A stretch of 64,000 bases of DNA, taken from positions 1,302,001-1,366,000 of the forward strand of contig NZ_QDDL01000001.1 of assembly GCF_003097315.1 (NCBI RefSeq), read 5' to 3'. Of this stretch, positions 46,059-55,622 are shown in pieces. The stretch is from Pelagibaculum spongiae (GTDB taxonomy: Bacteria > Pseudomonadota > Gammaproteobacteria > Enterobacterales > Pelagibaculaceae). Made by a program: the position numbers and the translations under genes. The notes under the pieces are model-generated. The model had not been told where the DNA came from. It searched no databases and saw only the letters and a list, made by a program, of their open reading frames with translations. Each line of letters opens with the position of its first letter. Position 1 is the first letter of the stretch.

Positions 46059-46096
46059 AAGGCTCCATGACATCTCTCTGACATGGGGCTTTTTTA
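46059..46096. terminator. Imperfect terminator between convergent genes
   Basis: AAGGCTCCATG and CATGGGGCTT form an imperfect stem, followed by TTTTTT on the plus strand. Confidence 0.55.
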
Positions 46097-46113
46097 TTGC
46101 TCAACTTTATGCT

Positions 46114-47556
46114 CTATTTTAACAACAATGGCTTAGTTTTTATGTAAGGAAGCCCAACTCTTGGCTGCTTAAAAATAAAACCTGTAATTTTTCCATCTTC
46201 TTTCCGGGGAACAATCGTGACTTTTGCCGATTTGAATTGCAGCGTTCCATCAGACATTGGCTCTACAGGGAATGCTTCCTGACCAACAAAATCAAAAATC
46301 AATTGATTGTTTTCCAGTCGAACCTGCAAGGTTTTTATCTGCTCAGCCAACTCAACACTCAATTGCGACTTAACAATCTCCAGCACCTTGGCTTCCATCA
46401 GATAATCGCCTGGCAGTTGAGTTCGGTACTCATCAGATAGCACTATCGTTTCTTTTTTTGCTAATGCTTTTGGTGCAACTCCGCTCTGACAAGCGTTCAG
46501 TAGTGTTTTTTGCACACGGTACAAATCAAAAGCCTTGCTGGGCGTTTGAAAAATTACCAGCGCACAGCGATTAATATCATCAAATACAAAATGGCTGCTA
46601 GACGTCGGCGTTGAACCACCATGACCCATGTAACGAATCTTCTGATCTTTAATACTCGCATTTTCTAGCATTACTCCCAGACCATAATCAGATCCGGGGG
46701 CTACTTCCTGACTCATCAGCTTACGAGATGATGAACTCAACAATTGATCAGAAGTAAATGCCTTATAAAAAGCCATCAAGTCCTGTGGCGATGCCGTCAA
46801 AGCACCCGCACTAAACGCCAAAGAAGCATTCACTGGATCACCAGCAATCAACTTATCCTGCTCAAGATAATATAAAGGCGCCGTCGCGGGTTTGGTTGAA
46901 ATATGCAGCATGCCGGAAGGCTGAAAAACATTCTGTTTTAAATACTGCTGCCATGTCAGTCCAGACAGTTTTTCAATAATCAAACCCAGCAGTAAATAAT
47001 TGGTATTGGAATACTCATGTTCGAGTCCAGCCGGCATTGTTTTCTGTTGATCAGAAATAATCTGGCGAATCTCTTGACGGCTGAAAGCTGAGCCACGCTT
47101 TAGCAATTCAGAGGTAACATACTCGCTAATTCCAGAACTATGCGATAGCAAATGGATAATCGTGACATCCGGATACTGCTCTGCAAATCGTGGCAATAGC
47201 GAACCGACACTTTGGGTTAACGAGAGCTTGCCTTGTTCAACAAGCTGCATAATCGCTGTCGCAACCATCAGCTTGGTGGTAGAGCCAATCTCATAAGTCG
47301 CCTGTTTTACGCCAGAATCATCATATTCAAATATAGCTTTGCCATCTCGGGTTAACAAAACTGCACCATGAAACGGCTCATTAGACCATGATGCACCCGG
47401 AAGGCTATCCAGATAGATTTGAGTAGAAGCAGCAAAATTTGCCTCTTCAGCGGTATTTGCAATGGCTGTTTTTGTTGTGGTTATAGTAGTAACGGCAGCA
47501 ACAGCGCAGACAAAAAGCATGGGTAGAAGTGTGTGTTTTATTTGGTTCAACTTCAT
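46114..47556 (-). CDS. Periplasmic serine hydrolase, class C beta-lactamase family
   Basis: 480 aa from the ATG at 47556, whose product begins with a signal peptide ending near TAIA. The beta-lactamase/PBP fold is shown by the SxxK motif STTK (in YEIGSTTKLM), the YSN motif (HEYSNTNY) and a HGGST motif in place of KTG. A C-terminal extension of about 110 residues follows the domain. Such proteins are usually esterases or D-aminopeptidases rather than resistance enzymes. The frame opens 15 codons earlier, but those lack a signal-like start. Confidence 0.85.
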   Translation of the reverse strand: MKLNQIKHTLLPMLFVCAVAAVTTITTTKTAIANTAEEANFAASTQIYLDSLPGASWSNEPFHGAVLLTRDGKAIFEYDDSGVKQATYEIGSTTKLMVATAIMQLVEQGKLSLTQSVGSLLPRFAEQYPDVTIIHLLSHSSGISEYVTSELLKRGSAFSRQEIRQIISDQQKTMPAGLEHEYSNTNYLLLGLIIEKLSGLTWQQYLKQNVFQPSGMLHISTKPATAPLYYLEQDKLIAGDPVNASLAFSAGALTASPQDLMAFYKAFTSDQLLSSSSRKLMSQEVAPGSDYGLGVMLENASIKDQKIRYMGHGGSTPTSSSHFVFDDINRCALVIFQTPSKAFDLYRVQKTLLNACQSGVAPKALAKKETIVLSDEYRTQLPGDYLMEAKVLEIVKSQLSVELAEQIKTLQVRLENNQLIFDFVGQEAFPVEPMSDGTLQFKSAKVTIVPRKEDGKITGFIFKQPRVGLPYIKTKPLLLK

Positions 47557-47650
47557 ATAACACTCTATTTTTATTAGAAACATCGAGCCGCACGATAACA
47601 ACCTAGCAGCTCAGAGACATATTGTGCCGAATAATGATGACAAGGCCGTA

Positions 47651-47684
47651 TAAAAAAAGCCAGCGGTAACTGCTGGCTTTTATA
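47651..47684 (-). terminator. Terminator of the 1088-aa lipoprotein gene
   Basis: AAAAGCCAGC (47655-47664) pairs with GCTGGCTTTT (47672-47681). On the minus strand a U-run follows (plus-strand A-run 47652-47658). Confidence 0.85.
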
Positions 47685-47701
47685 CAATGGCTGTCAAAAA
47701 G

Positions 47702-50700
47702 TTACTCAGCTATGCCATCACAATTCATATCCATAATAGTATTGTCATCAAATTCGTAACCATTTTCAGTCGAACTAAACATACAAAATGATTTACCTTG
47801 GCTAGAGAATTTTGCCATGAGTGGCGATCCTTTCTGACTAACTTTACTTGCTTCAGAACGAGCAATCAGTTCCAAGTCAAAGGCACCTACAGTAGTCACG
47901 TTAGACGAATTAGTATAACGAGACTTAACCTGTGCCGAAAAGCCAATATCCCACCCAGGATTTAAGTAGGCATATTCGAATGGTTCGCGAGATCGAGTAA
48001 GATTTTCACCAGAGAAATCAACCAAATCCATTGATAATTGAATATCTGCGCTGAATTGATTTTTATCAGCGTTTTCTAACCACTGTTTACCAGCGCTAAT
48101 ATTTAAAGAAGCACTACCAGCATTATTATGGTAATGGGTCACACTGCTTTTTAGATAATCAGTAACGCTCAGTCCTGTTGTTTTTTGGCGGAAATCAATT
48201 GAAAAATGGCTTTGATTAATAGGAGACTCTTGAGTTTCAATAAGCAACCCATAATTATCATTAACACACTTTACAATAGTGAAATTCTCTAGTGCATCTT
48301 TTTGACAACCTCCTAGCGGTGGTTCAACAAATGTAGCCGATAGCCAGTTATGATTGATCATTCTTTGCCAATCAATAAATGCTGAACGAAACGTTTGAAC
48401 GGCTGAAGCTTTCAAAAATTCAGGATCCACTGAATCCAGATCAACCGCAGAGGCTGGAAATATTTCTGCCTTAGCTAAACTAAATTCTACGACTTCTGTA
48501 ATACCATCACAATCAGGGTCAATTGCTAAATTATCACTCAGCGTTAATCCAAGTTGATCATCCAGAAATAAACATACTTCTTTTTCTTGAGAAGTAATCT
48601 TATACATATATTTAGAACCAGTTTGTGCTCGCTGCGCAGCATCAGACCGCACTATCGCTTCAAAATCGAATGCACCAGAAAAGCTTACGCCTGCATAGTC
48701 GCCATTTTTTAATTTAATAGTGCCTGTTGCGGAAAATTCGTAATCATATGCCGATAAATAATTTTTTTCAAATCGGCCATGTGAAAAAACATTATACCCC
48801 TCTGTAAACAGAGATTTCTTATCGATAGAGATTACTATATTAGTATGTTTTTTCATAGACAATTCTTGACCAGAACGCCTGCCAAAATAATTGCTCTCAT
48901 TAATTTCAATTAAATCTGAAAAAACATACTGGCTTTTGGAATTCGATATATAACTCACATTATCAGCCATATAAAAATCCCTACTATCCTTAGAAAACCC
49001 ATTACTTATTTTATAGTCCGACTCTTCAAAATGAAACAACCCTACATTTTGATCATTTAAGGTACATTCTATTTTTGTAAAACCCCAAAGACCACCAGTT
49101 TGAGTGCAGGTGTCTGATAATTCAACAGACACATCAAATTCGAGATATTCTTTTTCCGAAAAATCAGCCCAGTCAATATATATATTTCCAAACTCATTAT
49201 CTAAAACTTTCGCTACCAAGTTTAAATCAATTGAATCAAGGTCAATATACTCAGCTTCAAGTTCAGGTAATTCAGCAATCGTAAAGTTTGGATCACGACC
49301 ATCACTGACACCATCACAGTTAGAATCAACCAGCAAGTTTTCTGGTTCAAATGCTATATCTATGTCATCCACTTTAGAAAAAAGACAAACGTTTTTTCCC
49401 TGAGACGTTATTTCATACATCACCGATGAACCAAGCTCAGCAATTTTAGCCTGCTCACTTCTCAATACTGATTTAAAATCGAATGCGCCGTTGAAGGAAA
49501 CATTGTCAACAGAAAATGTTTTCACATAAACAGTCGAATCAATCGTAAATTCATATTTATTAGCACTAAGTGCATTGTTATTAAACTGATACACCCCAAG
49601 CTGATAGCCTTGATCAAAAATACCATCCAGCATTATAGAAACTTTTGTATCACTATAAACTTGCTGATTTATATTGAAATCAAGCGTAAATCTTTTAGAT
49701 AATTTGACGTGCAAATCAATATTATCTTTGACTGAATATTGCTCATTAACCGTCCACGTATCTTTATCACCCAGGTTTTCACCATTCCATTCAAACCTCA
49801 GTTCTCTTGAATACCCACTACTTTCTTTTCGATCCAGAAATTCAGTTTCGTCATCATTACAGGTTTGGACATTGAACGTCCAATCACTACCCTGCTGATG
49901 GCACTCTTCTTGCATTTGACGTTCAATAGGCTCATCAATTAACCCTTTTTTAGATAATTCAGGCCAATCAATATAAACAGATGCTATTTGCTCATGTAGA
50001 ATGTTGGCTATGTCTTCAGGTTTAACTAAGTCAAGGTCGATATAGGCAGCTTGGTATTCTGGCAAAGATTCAATGGTAAAGTTCGAATCCATGTTATCAA
50101 CTACGCCGTTACAGTTTTTATCTAACTGAACATTCAATTCACCCTCTAAATAAAACTGATTATTTTCATTTTCAGTAAACAAACAGAGTGAACTTCCAGC
50201 AGAAGCAATACGGAACATTAATGGCGATGCTGGCTGAATTTTTTGTGCTTCTTCAGAACGAGCAATACGTTCAAAAGTGTAGCTATATGAAATATCTTTT
50301 TGTGCTGTAGCTACCCGACCTGAAATCGATTGGTAGACACTTGAGTTTAAAAGGTAATTTTGATCTACCCGATGATCTTCCTGACTGATTGCTTGCCCGG
50401 TAAAGCTTTTGGTCAGTATTCTCAGATCTACTGAGGCAGTTGATGCGTCGATCGGCGTCGAGATATCGTCAACTGTTTTTATCGAGCGTTTTTCATTTAT
50501 CTGAACTGCTTCAGGACTATGCAATTTATAATCAGCTGCAACTGAAACCGTTGTAAAATACCCGTTATCTGAAGGGCGCTCTTCTCTCACCAGTTGAGAA
50601 AAACCTTTCTTATCATTGCTTTGTTTTATCTCAATTCGCGTACTACCGCAATCAGTCACTTCTAGCGCTAAAACATCTCCTTCACGCGTGCAGCTGGCAC

Positions 50701-50968
50701 TTAACTGTTTTTCTGAAGATAGATTTAATAATTTATTTTTTCCCAGCGCATTCCAGTCAATAGAAACTTTCGAAAGCGTGTTATGAATGCTGATTGCCAG
50801 CAAATTACTATCGAATACTTTTAGATCTACTGCTTCTGCCTTAGTCTCTGCTACGGCTTCTATCGAAAATTCGGGAGCGCTAATATTGCCGCTTTCACTA
50901 CTGCCTCCACCACCGCATGCTGAAAGTAAAACCACTAGTGGTAATATCTGGTATATCTTTTTATTCAT
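47702..50968 (-). CDS. Large repeat lipoprotein, unknown function (four units of about 265 aa)
   Basis: 1088 aa with a lipoprotein signal (LLSACGGGGSS, lipid-bearing Cys18). It consists of four units ending near residues 290, 555, 825 and 1088. Each unit opens with a VDL/IDLD stretch and an IDW motif about 20 residues later, has a pair of cysteines in its first third, then a beta-rich middle, FDFE or similar with RSEAA, a K-x-V-C-L-F segment, and closes with D-x-N-C-D-G-V-x-D, like a calcium-binding loop. No family recognised. A surface or outer-membrane anchored role is inferred. The upstream bases resemble those of the split gene at 53719. Confidence 0.8.
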   Translation of the reverse strand: MNKKIYQILPLVVLLSACGGGGSSESGNISAPEFSIEAVAETKAEAVDLKVFDSNLLAISIHNTLSKVSIDWNALGKNKLLNLSSEKQLSASCTREGDVLALEVTDCGSTRIEIKQSNDKKGFSQLVREERPSDNGYFTTVSVAADYKLHSPEAVQINEKRSIKTVDDISTPIDASTASVDLRILTKSFTGQAISQEDHRVDQNYLLNSSVYQSISGRVATAQKDISYSYTFERIARSEEAQKIQPASPLMFRIASAGSSLCLFTENENNQFYLEGELNVQLDKNCNGVVDNMDSNFTIESLPEYQAAYIDLDLVKPEDIANILHEQIASVYIDWPELSKKGLIDEPIERQMQEECHQQGSDWTFNVQTCNDDETEFLDRKESSGYSRELRFEWNGENLGDKDTWTVNEQYSVKDNIDLHVKLSKRFTLDFNINQQVYSDTKVSIMLDGIFDQGYQLGVYQFNNNALSANKYEFTIDSTVYVKTFSVDNVSFNGAFDFKSVLRSEQAKIAELGSSVMYEITSQGKNVCLFSKVDDIDIAFEPENLLVDSNCDGVSDGRDPNFTIAELPELEAEYIDLDSIDLNLVAKVLDNEFGNIYIDWADFSEKEYLEFDVSVELSDTCTQTGGLWGFTKIECTLNDQNVGLFHFEESDYKISNGFSKDSRDFYMADNVSYISNSKSQYVFSDLIEINESNYFGRRSGQELSMKKHTNIVISIDKKSLFTEGYNVFSHGRFEKNYLSAYDYEFSATGTIKLKNGDYAGVSFSGAFDFEAIVRSDAAQRAQTGSKYMYKITSQEKEVCLFLDDQLGLTLSDNLAIDPDCDGITEVVEFSLAKAEIFPASAVDLDSVDPEFLKASAVQTFRSAFIDWQRMINHNWLSATFVEPPLGGCQKDALENFTIVKCVNDNYGLLIETQESPINQSHFSIDFRQKTTGLSVTDYLKSSVTHYHNNAGSASLNISAGKQWLENADKNQFSADIQLSMDLVDFSGENLTRSREPFEYAYLNPGWDIGFSAQVKSRYTNSSNVTTVGAFDLELIARSEASKVSQKGSPLMAKFSSQGKSFCMFSSTENGYEFDDNTIMDMNCDGIAE

Positions 50969-51050
50969 AACCTACATCTCTCAATATCATGCGCCGACCT
51001 CCCATCAAGGCCAGCGATGCAACAATACCAAATTACAAAGATTTAGGCGC

Positions 51051-51085
51051 AAAAAAAAATGCCAACCCGAAGGTTGGCATTTTTT
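51051..51085 (-). terminator. Terminator of the split lipoprotein gene
   Basis: ATGCCAACC (51059-51067) pairs with GGTTGGCAT (51072-51080), CGAA loop, A-run on the left serving as minus-strand U-run. Confidence 0.88.
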
Positions 51086-51901
51086 AAAATAACTAATAAT
51101 TACTCTGCAACGCCATCACAGTCAGCATCTAAAATAGATGGCGTAGCTCCTGGAACAGCACAGACAGTTTTTTCAAAAGCATTAGTGAACTTATAAAAGA
51201 AATTTTTACCCGCTTGCATAGAAACTGCTTCGTCGCTACGTTGAATCACTTCAAAGTCGAATCCACCATCAATTTCATATCCATTTACTGCAGAATCATC
51301 AATGTCTTTTCTTCCGTGGTAACTACCACTAATAGTCACACCATCCTTACCATAATAATCTTCAACAAGGCCAACCCCATATGACCCTTTAGCTACAGCG
51401 CGATTCTTCCAAATGTCATTGGAAAATTTCATGGTCACATCATAACTAACCAAGCCTGTATCTACATCTTCATGCTTTGAAAAGTTTGTCTTGAAATTAA
51501 CTGAAAGCGCTTGCTCCTCAACTCGATATTGATTTACAGTTTTAAGCTTTCTCGCTGTCGTATTAGATACTTGACGTTCAACCAATGCAAGTACATCGAA
51601 ACCGTCTTCAGCATCAACTACTTTAAACTGACCTTTGAAAACCAGATCAAAAATAGCTCTAAAGTCACAATTCACACCAAAGAATTCAAAAGCATCACCA
51701 GTACTGGAGCACTCATTGCCACTACCTGGCATTTGATAGTCTGCAACTTTAAAACTGGTCTTTTCATTCACCAAGTGCCAATCAAGGCCGGAGTTATAAA
51801 TAGTATCTTCAGCGGCAGCCACCAAAGACTCAACCGGTACTTCTTTAAAATCTAATGTAGGCAGGTAACGGTATTTTTCAAGGTAGTTGTCCCTTTTTAG
51901 A

Positions 51902-52978
51902 TTAATTTATACCCGCCCTTTCTCTTTCTGGATTTAAAGCGACTTCATTTATATGGCTCCAATCCCTGATTGCGCCTGGCCATCGCTCTGGATGTTCTGA
52001 TTTAGCCAATTCATAAACCGCCACTCTCTTTTCAAGTAGTTGCTTGTCTTCATTATTATGGCGCTGGTGCGGCGTCACAAATTTGATACCACTATGTCGA
52101 TGCTCGTGGTTGTACCAACGTGCAAATTTTAACATCCAGCTTCTGGCATCATCCAGAGTTGCAAAGCCGCTGCTCGGATATTCAGGGCAGTATTTCACCG
52201 TTCGAAACAACGATTCTGAATAAGGGTTGTCATTACTGACTCTAGGACGGCTATATGAAGATCCAACACCTAATTCTTCGAGGCGCGCCTTAAAGGTAAA
52301 ACTCTTCATCGGCGCACCATTGTCAGAATGAAGTACGGGTGGGTTTTTCAAGCAATTTTCTGATAATAAAGTGCGCGCTACCAATACCTTGGCATACTCA
52401 CCCGATTCCACTTCATAGACTTCCCAGCCAACAATTTTTCGACTGTAAATATCGACAATCAAATATAAATACCAGAACAAGCCTTTGGTTCGAGAAGGTA
52501 AATAACTAATATCCCATGTCCAGACTTGATTTGCGCTTGTCGCGATATGCGTTGTCGGCTTTCGCCGTTTATGAGGCTTTTTACTACGGCCTCGATGCGT
52601 TAATTGGCCATTTCGTCTTAATACTCTGTACCAAGAGGATTCGCTGGCAATATAGGTGCCGCGATCTGCAAGCGTAGGGACAATCTGACAAGGCGGTAAC
52701 CGACTGAATTCTTTTTGATTACTAATATTTAATATTGTCTTTTCTTCTTCCTTTGACAGCTTGTTAGCAGGCATATCTTTCACCACCAATGGACGTTGGT
52801 CTTCTATAGTTTTGCCTGCTTTGTCTTGCCAACGGTTCAGTGTTTTCAAGCTGATATTCAATATATCAGCAGCTTGGCGACGGCGCGCACCCTCAGTAAT
52901 GGCTTGATGAAACCATTCCAAACACTGCTGGCGCTGTGCAAGTGACGTTAGTTGTCCTCGCTGTCGATTCCGTACCAA
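51902..52978 (-). CDS. IS3-family transposase OrfB (DDE domain)
   Basis: 358-codon frame encoding a helix-turn-helix/HTH_21-like section and an rve-type integrase core: WTWDISYLPS (first Asp), VLHSDNGAPM (second Asp) and NPYSESLFRTVKY (Glu). It overlaps orfA by 31 nt in the -1 frame, so it is probably made as an OrfAB fusion by frameshifting. The nominal start of the frame is therefore not a true start. Confidence 0.9.
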   Translation of the reverse strand: MVRNRQRGQLTSLAQRQQCLEWFHQAITEGARRRQAADILNISLKTLNRWQDKAGKTIEDQRPLVVKDMPANKLSKEEEKTILNISNQKEFSRLPPCQIVPTLADRGTYIASESSWYRVLRRNGQLTHRGRSKKPHKRRKPTTHIATSANQVWTWDISYLPSRTKGLFWYLYLIVDIYSRKIVGWEVYEVESGEYAKVLVARTLLSENCLKNPPVLHSDNGAPMKSFTFKARLEELGVGSSYSRPRVSNDNPYSESLFRTVKYCPEYPSSGFATLDDARSWMLKFARWYNHEHRHSGIKFVTPHQRHNNEDKQLLEKRVAVYELAKSEHPERWPGAIRDWSHINEVALNPERERAGIN

Positions 52979-53478
52979 GCATCGAGCTTTTTTGAAAGAA
53001 TCAACAGCGTGCTCGCCTCTGCAAGTGCTTTATCTTTACGTCTCAATTCTTTTTCTAACTTTTTGATTTTCTTTTCATCTGTTTTTTCTTTAAGCGTTTT
53101 TCGAGGCGCTTTGGATGCTTTTTCCGCCGATTGGTTACCGTGAATACAGGCTTGTTTCCATTGCTTTATCTGGTTTGGATACAGACCTTTTTCACGGCAA
53201 TATTCACTCAGTTCAGCTTCATTAAAGCTGGCAGTTGCAAGGACAACAGCAAACTTAGCTTCAGCAGACCATTGTTCAGAACTCAGATGTTTTTCAGGCA
53301 TGGGATGACCAGAGAGGTTAAATCGTTTGCGCCAATTGTACAATGCTGCCTCAGAAATACCTTCTTCTTTAGCAAGCACAGGAATAGATAAGCTTTGAGG
53401 AGGTAATAATCGTTTTAAAACAGCGTGTTTTCTTTCTTCAGAATAAGAGGGCATGTCCGTAATTCCTGCCATCCTCAA
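52948..53478 (-). CDS. IS3-family OrfA (DNA-binding protein)
   Basis: 176-codon frame with a helix-turn-helix of transposase type (SIPVLAKEEGISEAALYNWRKR, about 31-52, cited in part), a second similar helical region, and a C-terminal leucine-zipper-like coiled coil (KKIKKLEKELRRKDKALAEA). It binds the IS ends and regulates transposition. Likely start is the inner ATG, MPSYSEERKH, at 53454. Confidence 0.85.
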   Translation of the reverse strand: MRMAGITDMPSYSEERKHAVLKRLLPPQSLSIPVLAKEEGISEAALYNWRKRFNLSGHPMPEKHLSSEQWSAEAKFAVVLATASFNEAELSEYCREKGLYPNQIKQWKQACIHGNQSAEKASKAPRKTLKEKTDEKKIKKLEKELRRKDKALAEASTLLILSKKLDAWYGIDSEDN

Positions 53479-53585
53479 TTGAAAAAGGATGGATTAAGTT
53501 AAGAGACAACTATCCTGACAGGGCGGGGTAAGTACTTCTAACCTGTTCAAAAGTAAATCTTGGATCGTCAAACCCTACAAAAGAA

Positions 53586-53643
53586 GTTGGAGTTGGAGTT
53601 GGAGTTGGAGTTGGAGTTGGCGTTGGCGTTGGCGTTGGCGTTG
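53586..53643. repeat. 6-bp microsatellite encoding Pro-Thr repeats
   Basis: About nine 6-bp units (GGAGTT/GGCGTT on the plus strand), giving Pro-Thr pairs in the lipoprotein linker. Slippage keeps the frame. Confidence 0.85.
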
Positions 53644-53801
53644 AACTGGAGCTAGATCCTCCACCACAAGCAACCAAGGCTGAAACTAAAGGCAACACTA
53701 ACCATATCTTTTTATTCATAACACACATCTCTTATATTCATGCGCAAGCCTCCCATTAGAGCCTGCAGGCGTACAATATAAATAAGCAAAAATGTCAGTG
53801 C

Positions 53802-53832
53802 AAAAAAAAAACGCCGGCACATTGGCCGACGT
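53802..53832 (-). terminator. moeB terminator
   Basis: ACGCCGGC (53811-53818) pairs with GCCGACGT (53825-53832), one mismatch; the A-run 53802-53811 is the minus-strand U-run. Confidence 0.75.
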
Positions 53833-53851
53833 CATTATTTTATATGATTTT

Positions 53852-54616
53852 TTAACCGCAATCACCGCAGACTTCACATTCGCTATCCCGTGACATTTGC
53901 AATGAGCGCCACTCACATTCAGTGCCATCAAATATCCAGAGTTTACCTAGTGGGCTTTTGCCGATATCGGCAAGGTATTTAATGGTTTCTAATGCTTGTT
54001 TAGAGCCCATGATACCGAGCAACGGGCTGATTACGCCGCTATCGCTGCAACTCATTTTCTGATCTTTAAAATCAGCTTCCGGGTACAAACAGGCATAGCA
54101 AGGGCAGTTTTCTTTAGTACTATCAAATACGCTGAATTGGCCTTCAAAACCAATTGCTGCAGCACTTACCAAAGGTTTCTTGGCCTCAACACAGGCGCGA
54201 TTAACCGCAAAGCGCGTAGCAAAACTGTCTGAGCAATCCACCACCAGATCGACTTGTTTTGCCAGCTCAAGCAGGCGATCACTATCCAGTTTTTCCTGCA
54301 ACAGCTCTAACTCTACATCTGGGTTAATTGCTGCCAGCCGCTCACCTGCCGCTTCTACTTTAGGCCGGTTAATATCTGCGGTAGAAAAATTAATTTGCCG
54401 CTGAAGATTTGAAAGCTCTACCGTATCTGGGTCAGCCAGAATGATTTTACCGACACCGGCAGCTGTTAAATAAAGTGAAGCCGGGCAACCTAAACCACCG
54501 CTACCGACAATTAATACCGAGCTTTGGGAAATTTTTTCCTGACCGGTATAATCAAACTGTGGCAATAAAATTTGCCGACTGTAACGGAGCAGTTGTTGAT
54601 CACCTAGCTGGTACAT
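53852..54616 (-). CDS. moeB: MoeB/ThiF-type sulfur-carrier adenylyltransferase
   Basis: 254 aa. An N-terminal ATP-binding loop GSGGLGCPASLYL (about 38-50), an acidic DPDTVELSNLQRQ segment (about 62-74), and zinc-binding cysteines CYAC (about 172-175) with CEVCGDC at the C-terminus mark the E1-like family. MoeB adenylates MoaD for molybdopterin synthesis; ThiF does the same for ThiS, and the two cannot be fully separated by sequence alone. Position after hemA-prfA-prmC is the common gammaproteobacterial place for moeB. Confidence 0.88.
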   Translation of the reverse strand: MYQLGDQQLLRYSRQILLPQFDYTGQEKISQSSVLIVGSGGLGCPASLYLTAAGVGKIILADPDTVELSNLQRQINFSTADINRPKVEAAGERLAAINPDVELELLQEKLDSDRLLELAKQVDLVVDCSDSFATRFAVNRACVEAKKPLVSAAAIGFEGQFSVFDSTKENCPCYACLYPEADFKDQKMSCSDSGVISPLLGIMGSKQALETIKYLADIGKSPLGKLWIFDGTECEWRSLQMSRDSECEVCGDCG

Positions 54617-54656
54617 AGAGTTTTCCCAAGATAACTTTATTTAAATGCATTTTACC

Positions 54657-54753
54657 GGGAGCGCAGGCAGCTTGCCTGCATTTAAATGCGATAGCATTTT
54701 TATTCCACAGCCATGTGCCTACGGCACTTTGCAGGCGGGCCGCCTGCGCTCCC
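54657..54753. repeat. GC-rich inverted repeat between moeB and prmC
   Basis: A 23-bp arm at 54657-54679 (starting GGGAGCGCAGGC) faces its near-complement at 54731-54753, 20 of 23 matching. Each arm also folds on itself through GCAGGC/GCCTGC. Looks like a REP/BIME-type dispersed element in the prmC-moeB gap. Confidence 0.85.
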
Positions 54754-54776
54754 AGCAAACTCATATGCCAAGGAAG

Positions 54777-55622
54777 TTAATAACACTTTTTCCCAATCGA
54801 GATTCGGTCATTTCCACCGTAATCTTTTATGGTTTCTACCGCTGAAAAAGCAGCTTCAGTTAATAAAGCCCTAACGGCTTCACCCTGGTCAAAACCATGC
54901 TCAAGCATTAGCCAGCCCTGCTCATTCAAATGATCAGGAGCTTGGGCAATAATCTGTTGTAAATCTGCCAGACCATGATTTTCTGCGGTCAGCGCAGTAA
55001 TCGGCTCATTTACTAATGAGGGTAAATGCACATCTTTCGGGTCGATATAAGGCGGATTGGAAACAATACAGTCAAACTGCTGGCCAGCAAATGGTTCTAG
55101 CCAACTACCATGGGAAAATTCTACCGGAAGATTGAGCGCAGCGGCATTGGCTTTGGCAACATCAAGTGCATCAACAGAATAATCACTGGCCGAAACTTTC
55201 CAACCGGTTTGCTCTGATTGAATCGCTAAAGCAATCGCACCGGTTCCTGTACCTAAATCAACTAGCTTTGCATTTGGATTCGTTATTTTTTGCAACACAG
55301 TCTCCACCAGAATTTCAGTATCCGGCCGTGGAATTAATGTTGCAGCAGTCACCTTGAGTTTTAATGACCAGAATTCTTTATAGCCAACAATATAAGCCGA
55401 TGGCTCACCTTTAATTCGGCGACCAATCATTTGTTGGAATTGCTGGATTATTTCTTGATTAACTATTTTATCGCCCCAGCAGCGTAACCAGGTTCGATCT
55501 TTTTCTAGCAGATCACCAAGAAACAATTCACAGTCAATTCGGGGAGATTCAATATTGGCTCGATCGAGCTGTTGCGTGGCATCACGCAACAGCTGATCAA
55601 TGGTAAGGCTATCTGTGGGCAT
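54777..55622 (-). CDS. prmC: PrmC, release-factor glutamine methyltransferase
   Basis: 281 aa. It methylates the Gln of the GGQ motif in release factors. The S-adenosylmethionine loop is VDLGTGTGAI (121-130) and the catalytic NPPY lies at 189-192. The ATG overlaps the prfA stop as TAATG, so translation is coupled to its substrate gene. Confidence 0.95.
   Translation of the reverse strand: MPTDSLTIDQLLRDATQQLDRANIESPRIDCELFLGDLLEKDRTWLRCWGDKIVNQEIIQQFQQMIGRRIKGEPSAYIVGYKEFWSLKLKVTAATLIPRPDTEILVETVLQKITNPNAKLVDLGTGTGAIALAIQSEQTGWKVSASDYSVDALDVAKANAAALNLPVEFSHGSWLEPFAGQQFDCIVSNPPYIDPKDVHLPSLVNEPITALTAENHGLADLQQIIAQAPDHLNEQGWLMLEHGFDQGEAVRALLTEAAFSAVETIKDYGGNDRISIGKKCY

Larger units (their letters stand above)
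51878..53518. mobile_element. IS3-family insertion sequence
   Basis: The ends are TCAAGGTAGTTGTC (51878-51891) and, inverted, TCAGGATAGTTGTC (53518-53505), 12 of 14 matching. It holds two overlapping frames, orfA and orfB, on the minus strand. I could not find a clear 3-4-bp target duplication, so the exact borders are uncertain by a few bases. Confidence 0.85.
51100..53719 (-). pseudogene. Repeat lipoprotein gene split by an IS3-family insertion
   Basis: The 5' part (53719 to about 53519) encodes a lipoprotein start (MNKKIWLVLPLVSALVACGGG), a Ser tract and about nine Pro-Thr pairs, then FVGFDDPRFTFEQVRSTYP, and meets a stop at the IS end. The 3' part (about 51877 to 51100) resumes with LEKYRYLPTLDFKEVPVE and carries one repeat unit like those of the 47702 gene: LDW motif, FDFEVIQRSDEA, and a final DADCDGVAE. 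An intact version would be about 330 aa. The signal-bearing 5' piece may still be expressed. Confidence 0.88.

Noticed and set aside
45882-46073. 63-codon minus-strand frame after the porin pseudogene
   Set aside because: It spans AT-rich intergenic DNA with the terminator and shows no gene-like start.
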